The notes beneath the pieces were generated by a model. It had not been told where the DNA came from, did no database searches, and saw only the letters and a list, made by a program, of their open reading frames with translations. Shown here one piece after another: positions 35,003 to 43,444 of a stretch of 64,000 bases of DNA (its first letter is position 1; each line of letters opens with the position of its first letter). The DNA is from Microbacterium sp. GTDB lineage: Bacteria; Actinomycetota; Actinomycetes; Actinomycetales; Microbacteriaceae. Made by a program: the position numbers and the translations under genes. The stretch spans positions 186,001 through 250,000 of the forward strand of contig QFPM01000004.1 of NCBI GenBank assembly GCA_003248655.1. The letters run 5' to 3'.

Positions 35003-36449
35003 GGCGGGCGCGAAGGGCGCGATCGTCGCTGAGCCGCTGTCCTGGGAGGGCTGGCCTGAGCCGGGTTGGGAGCGTGTCGTCCGGTTCGCTGCTGAGTACG
35101 TGACGATGCCGAAGGGTGTCGGGGCGGGGGAGCCGTTCGAGCTGCGGCCGTGGCAGGTCGAGATCGTCAAGGGTCTGTTCCCCGTTGTGGGTCGCCCGCG
35201 GACGGGGCTGGTGTCCCTGCCTCGAGGGAACGGGAAGACGACGCTCGCGGCGCTGCTGGCCCTGTATGAGCTGTTCGCGTCGGGCACGATCTCCCCGCAG
35301 GTGATGGTCGTCGCCGGGACGGAGCAGGTCGCCCGTCACACGTTGAAGATCGCGGCGCGGATGATCGAGTTGTCGCCGGTCCTCGCTGAGCGCGCGCATC
35401 TGCTGCAGGCGTCGATCAAGGTTCCGCATACGGGCGGCGAGTTGGTGACGGCCGCGTCGACGGTCGCGGCGCTGCAGGGTTTCGACCCGTCCCTGCTGAT
35501 CGTCGATGAGTTGCACACGGTCACGACGGTCGATTGGGAGGCGGCGACGTCGGTCGCGGGCAAGCGTCCGCAGTCGCTGACTCTCGCGATCTCGACGCCG
35601 TCGGACTCGCAGGAGTCGGTCATGTGGGAGCTGGTCCGGTACGGGCGCACGCAGGACGACCCGCAGTTCTACTTCCGGGAGTTCGCGGCCCCGGACGGCT
35701 GCGACGTGTTCGACGAGGATGCGTGGGCGACCGCGAACCCGGCCCTCGGCGACTTCCTCACCGCGGACGGGATGCTGTCCGTCGCGAAGACGATGCGTGA
35801 GGCCGCGTTCCGCCGCTACCGGCTCGGCCAGTGGGTCGGCGCTCAGGACTCGTGGCTCCCGTTCGGTGTGTGGGACCGGCGCGCGACGGACCGGGTCCTC
35901 GAGCCGGGGGAGAAGGTGGTCCTCGGGTTCGACGGGTCCGCGTCGGGCGACTCGACCGCGCTCGTCGCGTGCACGATGGACGGCTTCGTCGCCCCGATCA
36001 AGGTGTGGAACAACCCGAACGAACCCGGCTGGCGTGTCCCTCGAGCTGAGGTCACCGACACCGTCGCATGGTGCTTCGACAAGTACGACGTCGTCGAGCT
36101 GGCGTGCGACCCGTGGGGTTGGCGCAGCGAGATCGAGCAGTGGGCGAAGACGCACGGCGAACGACGCATCGTCGAGTACAACACGGGCTTCAGGAACCGG
36201 ATGGGGCCGGCGACGGATCGTCTGTACGCGGCCGTCGTCGACGGCGCGATGACCCACAACGGGGACCCGATCCTCGCCCTGCACGTCGCGCAGACCGTCG
36301 CGACTCAGACCCCCGTCGGCGCGATCGTCTCCAAAGACCGCCGCAACAGTCCCCGCAAGATCGACGCCGCGGTCGCCGCGATCGTCGCTTTCGACCGTGC
36401 CGCGTGGCACAACAACCGCAAGAAGAAAGGTCGTGTCGTCTCATGGTGA
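34974..36449 (+). CDS. Terminase large subunit
   Basis: 491 residues from ATG 34974. Packaging motor: ATPase Walker A LPRGNGKTT (~residue 80), Walker B LLIVDELHT, then a nuclease domain with FDGSASGDSTALVACT (acidic metal site). The frame is open from 34827, so the start is uncertain; the conserved domain begins after 34990. It overlaps the portal start by seven bases. Confidence 0.93.
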   Translation: MQIGGLIVVRAGAKGAIVAEPLSWEGWPEPGWERVVRFAAEYVTMPKGVGAGEPFELRPWQVEIVKGLFPVVGRPRTGLVSLPRGNGKTTLAALLALYELFASGTISPQVMVVAGTEQVARHTLKIAARMIELSPVLAERAHLLQASIKVPHTGGELVTAASTVAALQGFDPSLLIVDELHTVTTVDWEAATSVAGKRPQSLTLAISTPSDSQESVMWELVRYGRTQDDPQFYFREFAAPDGCDVFDEDAWATANPALGDFLTADGMLSVAKTMREAAFRRYRLGQWVGAQDSWLPFGVWDRRATDRVLEPGEKVVLGFDGSASGDSTALVACTMDGFVAPIKVWNNPNEPGWRVPRAEVTDTVAWCFDKYDVVELACDPWGWRSEIEQWAKTHGERRIVEYNTGFRNRMGPATDRLYAAVVDGAMTHNGDPILALHVAQTVATQTPVGAIVSKDRRNSPRKIDAAVAAIVAFDRAAWHNNRKKKGRVVSW

Positions 36450-37747
36450 ATGACATGCTCGAGTCCCTGTCCGCCCGCCTCGACGAGGCACAAGCGCCCC
36501 TGGCCCGACTGGACGCGTACTACGAGGGCCGGCAGCCCGCAGCGTTCCTGTCGGGCAAGTCGAAGGATGCCCTCGACGGGCGCCTGAAAGCCCTGTCCGT
36601 GAACGTCCCCCGACTGCTGGTCAACAGTGTCGCGGAGCGACTGCAGGTCACCGGCTTCCGCGGCATCGGCCAGGAGGCCGCGGACCCGGCCCTGTGGGCC
36701 GTGTGGGAGCGTAACGACCTGTCGACGCAGTCCCGCCTCGCTCACGTCGATTCCCTCGCCTACGGGCGGTCCTACGTCATCGTGTGGGCCGGCCCCGACG
36801 GTGCGCCGCTCGTGACGGTCGAGTCCGCCCGCCAGGTCATCACGGCGCACGACCCCGCCACAGGCGTCGTGACGGCCGCTGTGAAGCGCTGGGAGGACGA
36901 CAAACGCCACTACGCGGTCCTGTACCTGCCCGACGAGATCATCCGCTACCAGGGCAAGGAGAACGCGCTGCATGTGGTCGAAACGATCCCGAACCCCCTG
37001 GGGGAGGTGCCCGTCGTGCCGATCGTGAACCGGTCCCGCCTGCTGGACGTGTACGGCTCGAGCGAGATGACCGACATTCTCGACCTGTCCGACGCGCTCA
37101 ACAAGGTCATGGCCGACGCGATGGTGACGTCCGAGTTCTTCGCCCGTCCCCGCCGATGGGTCACCGGCCTCGAGGTCGCTGAGGACGAGGACGGGAACCC
37201 GATCAACCCTTTCAGCTCCGAACAGGACCGCGTGTGGCAGTCGGAGAACCCCGACACGAAGTTCGGCCAGTTCGACGCGGCCCGCCTCGACGGGTACGGC
37301 GACCTGTCCGCGGTCCTCACGCAGCAGATCGGCGCGATCTCCGGTCTGCCGCCGCACTACCTCGGCCTGAACGGGGATCAGCCGCCGTCCGCCGACGCGA
37401 TCCGTTCCGCCGAGGCGTCCCTCGTCGCGAAGGTCACCGGCAAGCAGCGCATGTACGGGCGGGCATGGGCGAAAGTCGCCGACCTGATCCTGAAGGTCCG
37501 CGACGGTCGCAACGACCGCGACGTCGAGACGCTGTGGGCATCCCCGGAGACCCGGACACCCGGACAGCTCGCCGACGCGGCCCTGAAGCTCTCCCAGATG
37601 GGCGTCCCCCTCGCGGCGCTGCTCTCCAACCCCCTCGGCTACAGCCCCGCAGAGATCGCGCAGATCACCGCCCAGCGGCGCGCTGAAGCCCTCGACAAGA
37701 TCGGCGCGGACCTCTCCGCGTTCCTCGTGGAAGACCCCGCCCAGTGA
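36443..37747 (+). CDS. Portal protein
   Basis: 434-residue phage portal (SPP1/HK97-like: LDAYYEGRQPAAFLSGK at the start, central DLSDALNKVMADAMVTSEFFA, and GAISGLPPHYLGLNGDQPPSADAIRSAEASL). It forms the ring through which terminase packages DNA. ATG overlaps the terminase stop; GTG at 36446 is an alternative. Confidence 0.92.
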   Translation: MVNDMLESLSARLDEAQAPLARLDAYYEGRQPAAFLSGKSKDALDGRLKALSVNVPRLLVNSVAERLQVTGFRGIGQEAADPALWAVWERNDLSTQSRLAHVDSLAYGRSYVIVWAGPDGAPLVTVESARQVITAHDPATGVVTAAVKRWEDDKRHYAVLYLPDEIIRYQGKENALHVVETIPNPLGEVPVVPIVNRSRLLDVYGSSEMTDILDLSDALNKVMADAMVTSEFFARPRRWVTGLEVAEDEDGNPINPFSSEQDRVWQSENPDTKFGQFDAARLDGYGDLSAVLTQQIGAISGLPPHYLGLNGDQPPSADAIRSAEASLVAKVTGKQRMYGRAWAKVADLILKVRDGRNDRDVETLWASPETRTPGQLADAALKLSQMGVPLAALLSNPLGYSPAEIAQITAQRRAEALDKIGADLSAFLVEDPAQ

Positions 37748-38292
37748 GCGGGTATCAGTCCCTCGTCGGGCGCATCCGGGAGGACACGAAACGGAAGGTC
37801 ATGGCAGCGTGGCGCATGTACGGGACCGGGCAGGTCACGCGGGCACAGTTCCAGCAGCTCGCCGCCGCGATCCTCGGCCAGGCGGGCGCGAAAGCCGCAG
37901 CCGCCGCCGACCTGTCCGTCAGCCTCGAGCTGTCGGCGCTGAACCGTCGCCTCGAGGCAACGTCCGGGGTCCTCCCCAAGCGGCGCACGTACATGGACGC
38001 GATCGTCACGATCCTCGACGACACCGACCACGACACGGTCATGCAGCTCGAACGCCTCGCCCTGAACGCGCCCCTCGAGGCCGCGCAGACCGCCGCGTCG
38101 ACGGCGATCGGCCAGTCGGGCGCGTCGGGATGGGTCCGGCAGATGGACCCCGACCCGTGCCAGTTGTGCCGCTGGTGGTGGCGTGAGGGCCGCGTGTGGC
38201 CCCTCGACCATGCCATGCCCACCCATCCGGGCTGTGAGTGCGTGGCACGGCCTGTGAACGTCGACTACAAGGTCAGAGAGGTCACCTACTGA
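37744..38292 (+). CDS. MuF-like minor head / capsid maturation protein
   Basis: 182 residues. The C-terminal motif C-x2-C ... H-P-x-C-x-C (DPCQLCRWWW, then THPGCECVARP) defines Mu-F/SPP1 gp7-like minor head proteins. It is shorter than many MuF proteins and carries no toxin-like extension. GTGA overlap with the portal gene. Confidence 0.82.
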   Translation: MSGYQSLVGRIREDTKRKVMAAWRMYGTGQVTRAQFQQLAAAILGQAGAKAAAAADLSVSLELSALNRRLEATSGVLPKRRTYMDAIVTILDDTDHDTVMQLERLALNAPLEAAQTAASTAIGQSGASGWVRQMDPDPCQLCRWWWREGRVWPLDHAMPTHPGCECVARPVNVDYKVREVTY

Positions 38293-38690
38293 TGAGCATC
38301 ACGCGACACGTTCAGGACGGCCGGCGCGCAGCCGAGCAGATCATGACGAGCACCGTCACCGTCACGACGCCGGGGGAGCAGACGTGGAACCCCGACACTC
38401 TCCAGTACGAGGCCGGCCCGCCCGTCGTCCACTACGCCGGCAAAGCGCGCATCCGTCTCCGCGGGTCCGCTGTCCGCGACGTCGAAGCCGCGGGGCAGCT
38501 CGCCGCCGTGCAGGAGCTGATCCTGTCCCTGCCGTTCGCCGGGACCGACACCGTCACCAACGGGCAGACGGTCACCGTCACCGCGAACCCGTCAGACCCG
38601 GCCCTCGTCGGCCGGCGCTTCACCATCCAAGGGACCGCCGCGCAAACCGACGCGACGGCCCGCCGTTTCACCATCGAAGGGACAAGCTAA
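38292..38690 (+). CDS. Head-completion-like protein (resembles DUF6093)
   Basis: 132-residue beta-rich protein (VTVTTPGEQTWNPDTLQYEA, later FAGTDTVTNGQTVTVTANP and GRRFTIQGTA). Location between MuF and scaffold and the sequence pattern resemble the DUF6093 actinophage family. ATG overlaps the previous stop region. Role as head-tail joining or stopper protein is inferred. Confidence 0.6.
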   Translation: MSITRHVQDGRRAAEQIMTSTVTVTTPGEQTWNPDTLQYEAGPPVVHYAGKARIRLRGSAVRDVEAAGQLAAVQELILSLPFAGTDTVTNGQTVTVTANPSDPALVGRRFTIQGTAAQTDATARRFTIEGTS

Positions 38691-39127
38691 TGACCGACCA
38701 GACCCCAACCGAGCCCGAACCCACCGACGAGGTGGTACCACCGGTACCACCTGCTGAGCCGGATGCAGGTGATGCAAATGCAACACCTGAGGTTGACGAC
38801 GCGGAGACGTTCCCCCGCGACTACGTGCTGAAGCTCCGCGACGAGAACGCGAAGTACCGGCAGCGCGCCGCCGACCGCGACGAGATCGCCGCGAAGCTCC
38901 ACACGGCCCTCGTCCGCGCCACAGGGCGCCTGCAGGACGCCGACGACCTCCCGTTCGACCAGACGCACCTCGACGACCCCGACGCGCTCACAGCGGCCCT
39001 GGACGCGCTGCTGACCGCGAAGCCGCACCTCGCTACCCGCAAGCCGATGGGGAGCATCGGGCAGGGCGTGTCGGGAGCGTCCGATACGTTCAGCCTCGCC
39101 GGGGCACTCCGGTCCAACGCACGATAA
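38690..39127 (+). CDS. Capsid scaffold protein
   Basis: 145 residues. Acidic Pro/Glu-rich N-terminus, then a coiled helix (ETFPRDYVLKLRDENAKYRQRAADRDEIA) and a C-terminal tail, the pattern of phage scaffolds located before the major capsid gene. TAATG overlap with the previous gene. Confidence 0.78.
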   Translation: MTDQTPTEPEPTDEVVPPVPPAEPDAGDANATPEVDDAETFPRDYVLKLRDENAKYRQRAADRDEIAAKLHTALVRATGRLQDADDLPFDQTHLDDPDALTAALDALLTAKPHLATRKPMGSIGQGVSGASDTFSLAGALRSNAR

Positions 39128-39138
39128 GGGAAACGATC

Positions 39139-39366
39139 ATGGCGCGACTCAAAGACAACGACGACAACGACTACGTCAAGGCGTGGGACAAGCTGGCCGA
39201 AGTGATTGGCACTGCGTCGGGGCACTCAAGCGGGTACTACTTCGACACGGGACACATGACGATCGATCAGCAGCTGAAGGTGGCCGAGATCGGCGCGCTG
39301 CTGTCCATTTCACAGGAGATCAACCACCTCCGACACGCGATCAACGACGAGGACTTCGATAAGTAG
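39139..39366 (+). CDS. Satellite hypothetical protein, 75 aa
   Basis: Unrecognised; mostly helical and acidic (MARLKDNDDNDYVKAWDKL at the start). AAGGGAAAC site ahead of the ATG. Ends 18 bases before an intrinsic hairpin. It lies between scaffold and major capsid, so a capsid role is possible but not shown. Confidence 0.6.
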   Translation: MARLKDNDDNDYVKAWDKLAEVIGTASGHSSGYYFDTGHMTIDQQLKVAEIGALLSISQEINHLRHAINDEDFDK

Positions 39367-39384
39367 TTTTCGGGTATACACTTA

Positions 39385-39415
39385 GGGGCAGGTCCTGGCG
39401 ACCTGCCCCTTCGTG
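39385..39415 (+). terminator. Hairpin ahead of the major capsid gene
   Basis: Perfect 10-bp stem GGGGCAGGTC / GACCTGCCCC with a CTGGC loop, then TTCGTG. It resembles a partial terminator or an mRNA-stabilising stem separating scaffold from capsid expression. Confidence 0.55.
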
Positions 39416-39467
39416 TGGGACTGACTCCCAACGTGATCCGAGTACACCTCTCACGTTTGGAGCCAAC

Positions 39468-40346
39468 ATGGCCATTTCCACCGCTAACGCATCCGAGCTG
39501 ACCGCCGAGCAGGTCCAGCACATCCTCGTCAAGCCCCTCGAGGCCGCGTCCGTGTTCCTGTCGGCCGGTCCCCGCATCTTCGACACCGACGGCAGCCCCG
39601 TCCGCGTCCCGAAGCTCGGAGCAGCCACCAACCCCGCCTGGTACGGGGAGAACGAGCAGATCGTCGACCAGGACGTCGACTTCGACGAGGTCACGCTGCT
39701 CCCCTCGACGATCAAGTCGGTCAAGTCCCTCACCCGCTTCAGCAACGAGCTGGCCCGCCAGTCTGTCGTGTCCCTCGACGCGGCGATCAAGGACCGCCTC
39801 GTCACCGACGTCGCCACGAAGCTCGACACCGCGTTCATCGCCGGCACGGGCGACAGCGGCACGACCCCCAAGGGCATCCTCAACTACACCGGGACGCAGG
39901 AGATCACCGCCGTCGGCGCACCCGGCCTCGACGCGGTCCTCGACGCGTGGGGCAAGCTGCTCGCCGCGAACGTCAACACCGCGTCGACCAAGTGGCTGAT
40001 GCGTCCCGAGACGTTCGTCGCGCTCCGCAAGGTCAAGCAGGCGACCGGGTCGAACGGCTACGTGCTCACCCCCGACCCCACCCAGGACGGCGTGTTCCGC
40101 CTGTTCGGTTCGCAGGTCATCATCACCAACCGCATCCCCGTCGTCGGGACCACGACGAAGACGACCCAGGCCGTCCTCGCCGACTTCTCCCAGATCGCCG
40201 TGGCACGCGACCAGGCCCCGACCGTCAAGATCCTCGACCAGACGTTCGGCGACTACGACCAGCAGGCGATCCGCGTGACCGCCCGCTACGACGCGGCCCC
40301 CCTGAACGCTGAGGCCGTCGTGATCCTCAAGGGCATCACGGTCTGA
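39468..40346 (+). CDS. Major capsid protein (HK97 fold)
   Basis: 292 residues. HK97-type pattern: N-terminal SAGPRIFDTDGSPVRVPKLG, the E-loop region with VDFDEVTLLPSTIKSVKSLTRFS, TKLDTAFIAGTGDSGTTPKGIL and a C-terminal QAIRVTARYDAAPLNAEAVVIL. No long N-terminal delta domain, consistent with the separate scaffold. TTGGAG ribosome site. Confidence 0.93.
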   Translation: MAISTANASELTAEQVQHILVKPLEAASVFLSAGPRIFDTDGSPVRVPKLGAATNPAWYGENEQIVDQDVDFDEVTLLPSTIKSVKSLTRFSNELARQSVVSLDAAIKDRLVTDVATKLDTAFIAGTGDSGTTPKGILNYTGTQEITAVGAPGLDAVLDAWGKLLAANVNTASTKWLMRPETFVALRKVKQATGSNGYVLTPDPTQDGVFRLFGSQVIITNRIPVVGTTTKTTQAVLADFSQIAVARDQAPTVKILDQTFGDYDQQAIRVTARYDAAPLNAEAVVILKGITV

Positions 40347-40669
40347 TGCTCTACGTGGACGGCGCGGCCGTCGCCGAGTACCTCGGCCGGGGCGATGAGG
40401 CTGACCTCGTCGCCCTGGCCGGCGCTCACGTGCCGATCGTGACGGAATGGGTCAAGGCGTACACGCGCGGCATCGGCTTCGACGAGTACGGCCAGCCCGC
40501 CGAAGCGATCGCTGCTGTCATCATCTCCGCGACGGCCCGCCTGACCAACAACCCGGACGGGACCATCACGGTCGCCGTCGACGACTACCAGACCCGCAAG
40601 ACCGTGTTCGAGGGGTTCACCCTCATCGAACGCGCGGTCCTCGACGGGTATCGCCGCAAGTCGGCGTGA
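40346..40669 (+). CDS. Head-tail connector (gp6-like)
   Basis: 107 residues, helical, of the gp6/gp15 adaptor type (VDGAAVAEYLGRGDEADLVALAGAHV at the start; AVIISATARLTNN). TGATG overlap with the capsid gene. Last gene of the element; adaptors join head and tail, so the product could dock a helper phage tail (inference). Confidence 0.78.
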   Translation: MLYVDGAAVAEYLGRGDEADLVALAGAHVPIVTEWVKAYTRGIGFDEYGQPAEAIAAVIISATARLTNNPDGTITVAVDDYQTRKTVFEGFTLIERAVLDGYRRKSA

Positions 40670-40788
40670 CACTTGGCGTCAACCTCACCGCGCGGTCAAA
40701 GTCCCCAGGGTACGGCCAGCCGCGAGAACGGAAAGGATGGGCGGCGAGGGTCCCTTTTACCCAGTGACCCGCCCAGCGCCAACACCTT

Positions 40789-40858
40789 CTGACCCCCGCC
40801 AGGATCGAGCAGGTGAAAGACTTCTTTCACCTCGGGAGACGGTCCGAGCGGGGGTCAG
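40789..40858. repeat. Nested inverted repeats at the right end of the satellite
   Basis: Outer arms CTGACCCCCGC (40789-40799) and GCGGGGGTCAG (40848-40858) enclose a perfect inner inverted repeat AGGTGAAAGA / TCTTTCACCT (40811-40820 with 40823-40832). No reading frame covers it. Could be a terminator, a structured RNA or a packaging/recombination site. Confidence 0.7.
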
Positions 40859-40870
40859 TCACGTCGGCGA

Positions 40871-40902
40871 GTCCGCAGATAGTCCGCAGAAATCCCCGCA
40901 GA
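40871..40902 (+). repeat. Integrase arm-type sites, right
   Basis: GTCCGCAGA at 40871 and 40882 (11 bases apart) and a related CCCGCAGA ending near 40902. Matches the pair beside attL. Confidence 0.55.
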
Positions 40903-41008
40903 CCCCCATTTCGCTCAATCATGCCCATTCACCGGATAGGGCGCCTGACCAGGGAATAACAGGCGAGCCAATCACAGCCCATCATCCCCAATATCCCCAG
41001 GTTCAATA

Positions 41009-41033
41009 CCCGGCGTACAGGCCGGCCCATTCA
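41009..41033 (+). repeat. attR core (25-bp direct repeat)
   Basis: Second copy of the rnpB 3' end, 110 bases after the arm-type repeats. The flanks on both sides differ from attL, defining the core. Confidence 0.93.
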
Positions 41034-41038
41034 CCCCC

Positions 41039-43336
41039 TCACGACTCCAACAGGACGAGCTGCCGCGTCGCGCGCGTCATCGCGACGTAGCGGTCTACCG
41101 CTCCCGTGACCCCGTCGCCGAAGCGTTCCGGATCGACGAGCACCACAAGGTCGAACTCGAGCCCCTTCACGAGGCCCGGGGTCAGCACCTGCACGCGATC
41201 GGTCGGGGCGAGTGTGTCGTCGCCGATCACGACCACGGTGCCCTCGTCGTTCTCACGCAGCCACTCCGACACGATGGCGGACAGGTCTTCGCGCCTACCG
41301 CGACGGACGGGCAGGTGCGACCGACGGATGGCGGTCGGCACGTTCGCATCCGGAAGGGCCGTGCGGATGACGGGAGCGGCGACATCCATGACCTCCTGCG
41401 GGGTGCGGTAGTTGATCGTCAGCGTCGCGACCTCCGACTGGGGGATGCCGACGCGTTCCAGGCGCTCCGCCCACGACTCCGCAAATCCGGCGCGCGCCTG
41501 CGCGCGATCGCCGACGATCGTGAAGCTGCGCGACGGGCAGCGGCGCACGAGCATTGCCCACTGGGCATCGGTGAGCTCCTGCGCCTCGTCGACGACGATG
41601 TGCGCGAACGGCCCCGTGAGCACATCGACCGGGCTGTCGACCCGCGTCGCCAGGGTCTGCCGCAGATCCTGCCCGCGGAGCATCGACATGAGGTGCAGGT
41701 CGCCGTCGTCGGCGGCGATCAGGTGCGTCACGACGTCGGACATCACCTCGCGGTCGGCGGCGGCCTCGGCGCGGGCGCGACGCTGCCGAAGCTCGAGCTC
41801 CGGGGCGCCCACGCGCTGCCGTGCGGCGTCGATGAGTGGAAGGTCGGCGTCGGTCCATGGTGCCGAATCCGGCGCCGTCGCGGATTCGGATGCCGGCGGG
41901 GATGCCGTGAGGATCGCGATCTGCGCTGCCGATAGCCAGGGCGCACAGGTTCGCAACAGTTGGGGATCCTTCCACAGCCCGCGCACCACGGCATCCGGAT
42001 CGAGCAACGGCCAAGCGGCGTCGAACAGGGCGTGGAGGTCCTCGTCGGTCTCGAGCACGGCACGGGTGGGGCCGTCGTCATCCTCGAGGCCGTACGCATC
42101 GAAGTCGCCCTCCGCGGCGATCGCGTCGAGCGAATCTTCCGCGAGACTCGCGTCGCCCCACCCCTCCGTCCATCGACGATCGTCAACCTCTCCGCCGTGT
42201 GGGGCGCGGAGCGTCGTGTCGACCCGCTCCGACAGCAGGTCGAGCAGTCGCTCCCACGCGTCGAGTCGGACCTCGTTGTGGGTCAGAGCGTCCTCGGCAC
42301 TTCGGAAGATCTCGCTCCACTCCGCCGCGGTGATCGCGACCTGGCCCCACGCCGTGTCGATGGGTGTCCGTCGCCGCGGCGGGTGCTCCCACAAGCGGAC
42401 GGCGGCATCCACGGCAAGAGCGAGGCGCGCGTCAGCCTTCTCGCGTCGTACATCGGCGTCGGCTTCGATCCGCGCCCCGGCGCCGCCCGCCACGAGGTCG
42501 GTCGGGGTGACGACGAGAACTCCGTCCTCGCCGAGGCTCGGCAGCACGTGGTCGACGTAGTCGACATACGGGCGATGCGGACCGACGAAAAGCAAACCGC
42601 CGCGTCCACCCCGCAGGTGGGGATCGGAGTACAGCAGGTACGCAGCGCGGTGCAGGGCGACGACGGTCTTTCCCGTACCGGGCCCGCCGTCGACGACGAG
42701 TGCGCCGTGGGATCCGGCTCGGATGATGGCATCCTGGTCCTCTTGGATCGTCGCGAGCACGTCCCGCATCCGCGGCGAGCGGCTCGCTCCGAGGCTCGCG
42801 ATGAAGGCGGACTGGTCATCGAGAGCGGCCGAGTGGTCGATACCGTCTGGCGAGAAGACCTCGTCCCAGTAGTCGACGATGCGCCCTGCCGACCACCGAT
42901 AACGACGCCGACTGCTCAGGCCCATGGGGTCGGCATGGCTGGCGGCGAAGAAGGGCGCGGCCGCGGGAGCGCGCCAGTCGATCAGCAGTCGTTCTCCGTC
43001 GCTGCCGCCGAGCCCGAACCGGCCGAGGTACAGGTGCTCGCCGGTCGAGGTCACCATTCGGCCGATGCAGACGTCCAACCCGAAGCGGGCCAGAAGCCGG
43101 CCCCGCGCGCTCAGGCGTTGAATCTCGAGGTCGCGCTCCAGCGCCTGCTCACCCGCTCGCCCCGGTGCTCGCTGCGCTCGTACAAGGCGATCCTCGGTGT
43201 CGCTCGCGGCAGATTGCAGCGCGAGCCGGATGCCGGCGAACGCCCGTTGGTCGGCCGCGATGAGCTCGGGAGCCGCCTTCGCGCGCAGGCGCGGCGGGAG
43301 ATCGAACGGCTCGCAGTCGTGGGATGAAACGGCCAT
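41039..43336 (-). CDS. helR: RNA polymerase recycling ATPase HelR (HelD family)
   Basis: 765-residue UvrD-like superfamily 1 ATPase of the actinobacterial HelD/HelR group, which removes stalled or rifamycin-bound RNA polymerase from DNA. Walker A is VVDGGPGTGKTVVALHR (~residue 215). Residues before it form the secondary-channel coiled-coil arm; later helicase motifs include VVDEAQELTDAQW and LVVLVDPERFGDGVT. GAGAGG precedes the ATG at 43336. A rifamycin-associated-element palindrome lies 56 bases upstream, which favours helR over generic helicase. Confidence 0.88.
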   Translation of the reverse strand: MAVSSHDCEPFDLPPRLRAKAAPELIAADQRAFAGIRLALQSAASDTEDRLVRAQRAPGRAGEQALERDLEIQRLSARGRLLARFGLDVCIGRMVTSTGEHLYLGRFGLGGSDGERLLIDWRAPAAAPFFAASHADPMGLSSRRRYRWSAGRIVDYWDEVFSPDGIDHSAALDDQSAFIASLGASRSPRMRDVLATIQEDQDAIIRAGSHGALVVDGGPGTGKTVVALHRAAYLLYSDPHLRGGRGGLLFVGPHRPYVDYVDHVLPSLGEDGVLVVTPTDLVAGGAGARIEADADVRREKADARLALAVDAAVRLWEHPPRRRTPIDTAWGQVAITAAEWSEIFRSAEDALTHNEVRLDAWERLLDLLSERVDTTLRAPHGGEVDDRRWTEGWGDASLAEDSLDAIAAEGDFDAYGLEDDDGPTRAVLETDEDLHALFDAAWPLLDPDAVVRGLWKDPQLLRTCAPWLSAAQIAILTASPPASESATAPDSAPWTDADLPLIDAARQRVGAPELELRQRRARAEAAADREVMSDVVTHLIAADDGDLHLMSMLRGQDLRQTLATRVDSPVDVLTGPFAHIVVDEAQELTDAQWAMLVRRCPSRSFTIVGDRAQARAGFAESWAERLERVGIPQSEVATLTINYRTPQEVMDVAAPVIRTALPDANVPTAIRRSHLPVRRGRREDLSAIVSEWLRENDEGTVVVIGDDTLAPTDRVQVLTPGLVKGLEFDLVVLVDPERFGDGVTGAVDRYVAMTRATRQLVLLES

Positions 43337-43391
43337 GGCATCCTCTCGATCGCGCGCGGAAATATCGCGCGACCAGCGATTCTGCCCCAAC

Positions 43392-43418
43392 GAGGGGGCC
43401 TTGCCGCAAGGCCCCCTC
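43392..43418 (-). promoter_or_regulatory. Rifamycin-associated element (RAE)-like palindrome upstream of helR
   Basis: Perfect 27-bp palindrome: GAGGGGGCCTTG, CGG, CAAGGCCCCCTC read on the helR strand, containing CTTGCGGCAAG, the core of the RAE described upstream of rifamycin-inactivation and helR genes. The embedded TTGCGG (43409-43404) and CAGAAT (43384-43379) form a plausible -35/-10 pair with 19-base spacing. It is not followed by T residues, so a ppgK terminator is less likely. Confidence 0.72.
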
Positions 43419-43444
43419 AGTGCGGGATAATGGAAGGGGAGAGA

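Larger units (their letters stand above)
31377..41033. mobile_element. Capsid-forming phage satellite or mini-prophage integrated in rnpB
   Basis: Bounded by 25-bp direct repeats of the rnpB 3' end; one unit is 9,632 bp. In order: integrase and Xre repressor (minus), then rightward excisionase-like gene, two small genes, winged-helix replication-like gene, HNH, large terminase, portal, MuF-like protein, head protein, scaffold, small gene, major capsid and connector. Tail, tape measure, lysis and polymerase genes are absent, although the genes overlap by 1-7 bases and look intact. This resembles capsid-forming phage-inducible islands, or the ~10-kb phiRv1/phiRv2 elements of M. tuberculosis. 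Confidence 0.9.

Noticed and set aside
43392..43418. Palindrome as an intrinsic terminator of ppgK
   Set aside because: Not followed by T residues on the ppgK strand, and it matches a known regulatory core upstream of helR.
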